Shown: one piece after another, positions 13,352 to 15,642 of the stretch | Layout: every line of letters begins with the position of its first letter | Numbering within the stretch: position 1 is the stretch's first letter | Source: Miltoncostaeales bacterium | GTDB lineage: Bacteria > Actinomycetota > Thermoleophilia > Miltoncostaeales > Miltoncostaeaceae | Length of the DNA stretch: 15,642 bases | Assembly: GCA_030829765.1 (NCBI GenBank) | Contig: JAUROO010000060.1 | Location: 1 to 15,642 of the forward strand | Direction: 5' to 3' | The notes under the pieces: generated by a model | Seen by the model: the letters and a program-made list of their open reading frames with translations, nothing else | Database searches by the model: none | What the model was told of the DNA's origin: nothing | Translations under genes and position numbers: made by a program

Positions 13352-14592
13352 CCGCCCTCCCGCCGCCCCGCGGCGACGCGACGCAGTGGGTGGGCACGAA
13401 CCTGGGCGGGTTGTTCCAGGGCCCTGCCCGCGCCTCGGGACGGTTCCGCGGGGGGCAGTCGGCGGCGGATGCCGCCCTCAGCACGTACGACGTCACTGGG
13501 TACGCCGCCCGGCGCAGCCAGGTGTGGCCCCCGGGTGCACGGGGTGCTTCGGGCCTCTCTCCCTGGATACGCCATGGGCTCATCACGTTGCCCCGGGCAT
13601 GGGCGCACGTGGCGGGAGGACCCGCGGGGGACGTCGCGCGGTTCCGCGATGAGCTGCTGTGGCAGGAGTACGCACGGCACCTGTACGCCCGGCTGGGGTC
13701 CGCCGTGGGGCGCGACCTGCGCGCGCGCCGGGCGGTGCATCCGGGATCCTCGCCCGCCCGGGCCTGGGATCGCTCGATGGCCTGCGTGGACATGGTGCTC
13801 GGTGAACTCGAGGCCGATGGCTGGATGGTCAACCAGGCACGCATGTGGATGGCATCGCAGTGGGCGGTGCGCCACGGCCTCGACTGGCGGCACGGCGAGC
13901 GGGAGATGCGCCGGCTGCTGCTGGACGGCTCGCGCGCCGCCAACGTGCTCGGGTGGCAGTGGGTGGCGGGAACGGCGACGGGGCGGCCCTATGGGTTCTC
14001 CCGCCAGCAGGTGGAGAAGCGTGCGCCCGGCACCTGCGCGGCGTGCGCGTACCGCGATGCCTGCCCCATCGGTGCCTGGCCCCCCGGTGATGACCCCGTG
14101 CGCATCGACCCCGACCCCCGGCTGCGGGCCGCGGTGGACCCCGCCGCGGCCGCCGGCCCGGCGCACCCGGAGCACATGGGTGAGGCCGGGGCCGTGTGGA
14201 TCACGGCCGAGTCGCTGGGCGACGACGACCCGGCCCTTGCCGCCAATCCGGGCCTGCCGGCCGTGTTCGTGTTCGACGAGGGCTACCTGCGCCGGTTCCG
14301 CCCCTCGGCGGCCCGCCTGGTGTTCATCGCCGAGTGCCTCGCCGACCTGGCCACGCGCCGTGATGTGGAAGTGCACCGGGGCGACCCCGCCACGGTGCTC
14401 TCCGGGCGCCGGGTGGCCGCCACGTTCACGCCGGTACCCGGGTGGCGACGCCGGGCGCGCGCCATCGCACCGGTACAGGTGCACCCCTGGCCATGGCTCC
14501 GGCGTCCCGGCACCGGCAGCGTGACGTCGTTCAGCGCGTGGCGGGGGGCAAGCGGGACGTCGCGGCGAGGAACTCGCCGATCTCGCGGCTGA
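13348..14592 (+). CDS. Photolyase-like flavoprotein with reversed domain order
   Basis: A 414-residue protein of the photolyase/cryptochrome superfamily. Residues 36-225 are the helical FAD domain: GASGLSPWIRHGLI (LSPW 70-73), ELLWQEYARHLY (102-113), GWMVNQARMWMAS (MHNRxRM in CPD photolyases) and NVLGWQWVAGTA, where GWQW (202-205) includes the flavin-proximal tryptophan. A cysteine cluster C230-AA-C233-(5)-C239 follows. Residues 281-397 then resemble the photolyase N-terminal alpha/beta domain: GAVWITAESLGDDDPALAA, AVFVFDEGYL, ARLVFIAECLADL and VEVHRGDPATVL, ending in SVTSFSAW, which fits the F-T-F-AW segment that normally leads into the FAD domain. In ordinary photolyases this domain comes first. 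Repair of UV damage or light sensing is plausible but unproved. ATG 13348 overlaps the GNAT stop; the last 62 bases overlap the convergent hydrolase gene. Confidence 0.82.
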   Translation: MTALPPPRGDATQWVGTNLGGLFQGPARASGRFRGGQSAADAALSTYDVTGYAARRSQVWPPGARGASGLSPWIRHGLITLPRAWAHVAGGPAGDVARFRDELLWQEYARHLYARLGSAVGRDLRARRAVHPGSSPARAWDRSMACVDMVLGELEADGWMVNQARMWMASQWAVRHGLDWRHGEREMRRLLLDGSRAANVLGWQWVAGTATGRPYGFSRQQVEKRAPGTCAACAYRDACPIGAWPPGDDPVRIDPDPRLRAAVDPAAAAGPAHPEHMGEAGAVWITAESLGDDDPALAANPGLPAVFVFDEGYLRRFRPSAARLVFIAECLADLATRRDVEVHRGDPATVLSGRRVAATFTPVPGWRRRARAIAPVQVHPWPWLRRPGTGSVTSFSAWRGASGTSRRGTRRSRG

Positions 14593-15364
14593 GGCTGCCG
14601 CCACGCCATGCCAGCGGGCTCGCCCCGTCGTCCTCCACGACGAACCGGGCACCCGGGATGAGCTCCGCCCAGCGCTCGGCAATCCACAGGGGGTGCTCGG
14701 GGTCGAGGCGGTCCCGACTGCCCACCACCAGAGCGGGGCACCGGATGCCACGCAGCGCATCCTCGCCGCGGAAGGCCGCGCCCGCGGTGGTGGCACGGAG
14801 GGCATCGGCCACCGCCGCCGGGTGCGCATGCCGCGACATGCGCTGCCGCATCACCGTGCGGATGAGGTCCAGGCTTTTCGCCGGTACCCCGGGGTCGCCG
14901 TAGGCCTGGACGAATCCATCGGCGCCGCCGTCCGCCAGCCCGGCGGCCAGTCGGTCCCAGCGCGCGGGGTCGCGCGTGGGGGTGCCGAGGTGGGCGGGGG
15001 TGATCGCCACCAGAGCCTCCACCCGGTCTGGGTGATCCAGGGCGATGGCCGCCGCAACGGCCGATCCCATGGACATCCCCACCACTGCGGCCCGCTGCAC
15101 GCCGCGGGCGTCCATCACGCGCAGGGCGTCTGCGGCCAGCTGGTCGTAGCGGTAGTCGGCGGGCGAGGGCGCGGGCGAGGAGTCGCCATGCCCGCGCGAG
15201 TCGTACGCGATCACCCGGTATCCCTCGCGCTCGAGCGCCGTGGACCCGTGCAGCACGTAGCGGCGGGTGGCAGACAGCCCGTGCAGCAGGAGCACCGCCG
15301 GGCCCGTGCCGGATTCCTCCCCGTGCAGCGTGACTCCGCCCCCGTCCACGGTGAACATGGTCAT
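14531..15364 (-). CDS. Alpha/beta hydrolase, catalytic histidine not found
   Basis: A 277-residue alpha/beta hydrolase without signal peptide. LLHGLSA (H28-G29, oxyanion region), YDSRGHGDS (54-62), the nucleophile elbow GMSMG with S98, and VVGSRDRLDPEHP (D218, the usual acid) are all present. The last element, normally G-H before the final helix, reads FVVEDDGASPLAWRGG (241-256), with no histidine there or later. The protein may be an inactive relative, or use another residue. Which ester, lactone or amide it would act on cannot be read. ATG 15364 overlaps the stop of the HRDC-domain gene upstream (ATGA), so they are coupled. Its last 62 bases overlap the end of the photolyase-like gene on the other strand. 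Confidence 0.85.
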   Translation of the reverse strand: MTMFTVDGGGVTLHGEESGTGPAVLLLHGLSATRRYVLHGSTALEREGYRVIAYDSRGHGDSSPAPSPADYRYDQLAADALRVMDARGVQRAAVVGMSMGSAVAAAIALDHPDRVEALVAITPAHLGTPTRDPARWDRLAAGLADGGADGFVQAYGDPGVPAKSLDLIRTVMRQRMSRHAHPAAVADALRATTAGAAFRGEDALRGIRCPALVVGSRDRLDPEHPLWIAERWAELIPGARFVVEDDGASPLAWRGGSLSREIGEFLAATSRLPPATR

Positions 15365-15642
15365 GCGGCGTCGCCGAGCAATGCGAACAGGCTCTCCGAA
15401 TGGCGCTCCACGAACGCGGGCCCCACGCCGGAGATGCCGAGCAGCGACGCCTCGTCCCGGGGGCGCTCGACGGCGATGGTCCGGAGTGCGCGGTCCGCGC
15501 ACACGGTGTAGGCGGGCTTGCCGTCGGCGCGGTCGCGCCGCCATGCGCGAAGCCGCTCGAACATGTCCGCAGCCGCGCCGTCCAGTGCGATCTCCGCGGC
15601 GGGAGATGGCGCGGTGCGGGTGGCACTCACCGGCTGACGGGC
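15361..15642 (-). CDS. HRDC-domain C-terminus, probably of a DNA helicase (5' end outside window)
   Basis: The minus-strand frame is open to the window edge and ends at TGA 15363-15361. It shows an HRDC domain: ADMFERLRAWRRDRADGKPAYTV, then LRTIAVERPRDEASLLGISGVGPAFVERHSESLFALL. HRDC domains bind nucleic acid and sit at the C-terminus of RecQ and of actinobacterial UvrD2-type helicases, or of RNase D. The piece before it (SATRTAPSPAAEIALDG) looks like a linker, so I read this as the tail of a longer protein, most likely a UvrD-like or RecQ-like helicase. A separate small protein of 89 residues from GTG 15630 cannot be ruled out. The stop overlaps the hydrolase start. Confidence 0.7.
   Translation of the reverse strand, partial: ARQPVSATRTAPSPAAEIALDGAAADMFERLRAWRRDRADGKPAYTVCADRALRTIAVERPRDEASLLGISGVGPAFVERHSESLFALLGDAA

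Noticed and set aside
13348..14592. Two fused or frameshifted photolyase genes, the second being only a start fragment
   Set aside because: The frame is continuous, no start codon with ribosome binding site precedes the second domain, and the C-terminal domain stops where its natural linker begins rather than at a random point. Domain reversal explains it better, though homologues should be checked.
14283..15626. Open frame of 447 codons on the minus strand
   Set aside because: Shadow of the alpha/beta hydrolase in another frame; Pro/Arg/Gly-rich without motifs.
1..15642. tRNA or rRNA genes, insertion sequences, CRISPR arrays, integrase or attachment sites
   Set aside because: None was found by eye; no repeat-spacer pattern, no transposase motif and no long direct or terminal inverted repeats were seen.

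Overview
The window is one densely packed stretch of a very GC-rich chromosome, with 17 complete or partial-at-one-end protein genes, almost no intergenic DNA and no RNA gene, insertion sequence, CRISPR array or plasmid function that I can see. Base composition, frequent GTG starts, the scpA-scpB-rluB order, leaderless-type promoters and the types of kinase/regulator present all suggest an actinobacterium; a deep-branching lineage such as Thermoleophilia is my guess, not something the sequence proves.

Layout: (1) 1-525, the C-terminal end of an isocitrate dehydrogenase, closed by a strong hairpin. (2) 603-3028, a LuxR-type response regulator and its eight-helix sensor kinase, preceded by a striking array of alternating CCCC and GGGG blocks that overlaps the probable promoter. 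(3) 3029-3739 on the minus strand, a CPBP membrane protease whose stop codon abuts that of the kinase. (4) 3796-6429 plus strand, an operon trpS - yjbQ - plsC - arfB. (5) 6426-8818 minus strand, an operon scpA - scpB - rluB - aroH, joined by overlapping starts and stops. (6) 8891-12177 plus strand, divergent from scpA, an operon hisC - aroF - tyrA. (7) 12231-14592 plus strand, msrA - GNAT acetyltransferase - photolyase-like flavoprotein, with its own promoter. (8) 14531-15642 minus strand, an HRDC domain cut by the window edge (probably the C-terminus of a helicase) followed by an alpha/beta hydrolase.

How the genes work together: AroF makes the first shikimate intermediate, AroH turns chorismate into prephenate, TyrA oxidises prephenate to hydroxyphenylpyruvate, and a HisC-type aminotransferase can complete tyrosine. 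The pathway is split over two divergent operons that share the 72-bp region 8819-8890, with AroH placed last behind the chromosome-segregation genes. The msrA-GNAT-photolyase group looks like a set for oxidative or light damage, though that is inference.

The most unusual item is the photolyase-like protein (13348-14592): its FAD-binding helical domain comes first and a recognisable photolyase alpha/beta domain comes last, the reverse of the normal order, with a three-cysteine cluster at the junction. Second is the sensor kinase, which appears to contain an internal duplication of a four-helix membrane block plus a dimerisation helix, the first copy having lost its histidine. Other points are the CCCC/GGGG operator-like array, a consistent -10 element a few bases ahead of several start codons, and an alpha/beta hydrolase without the expected catalytic histidine.
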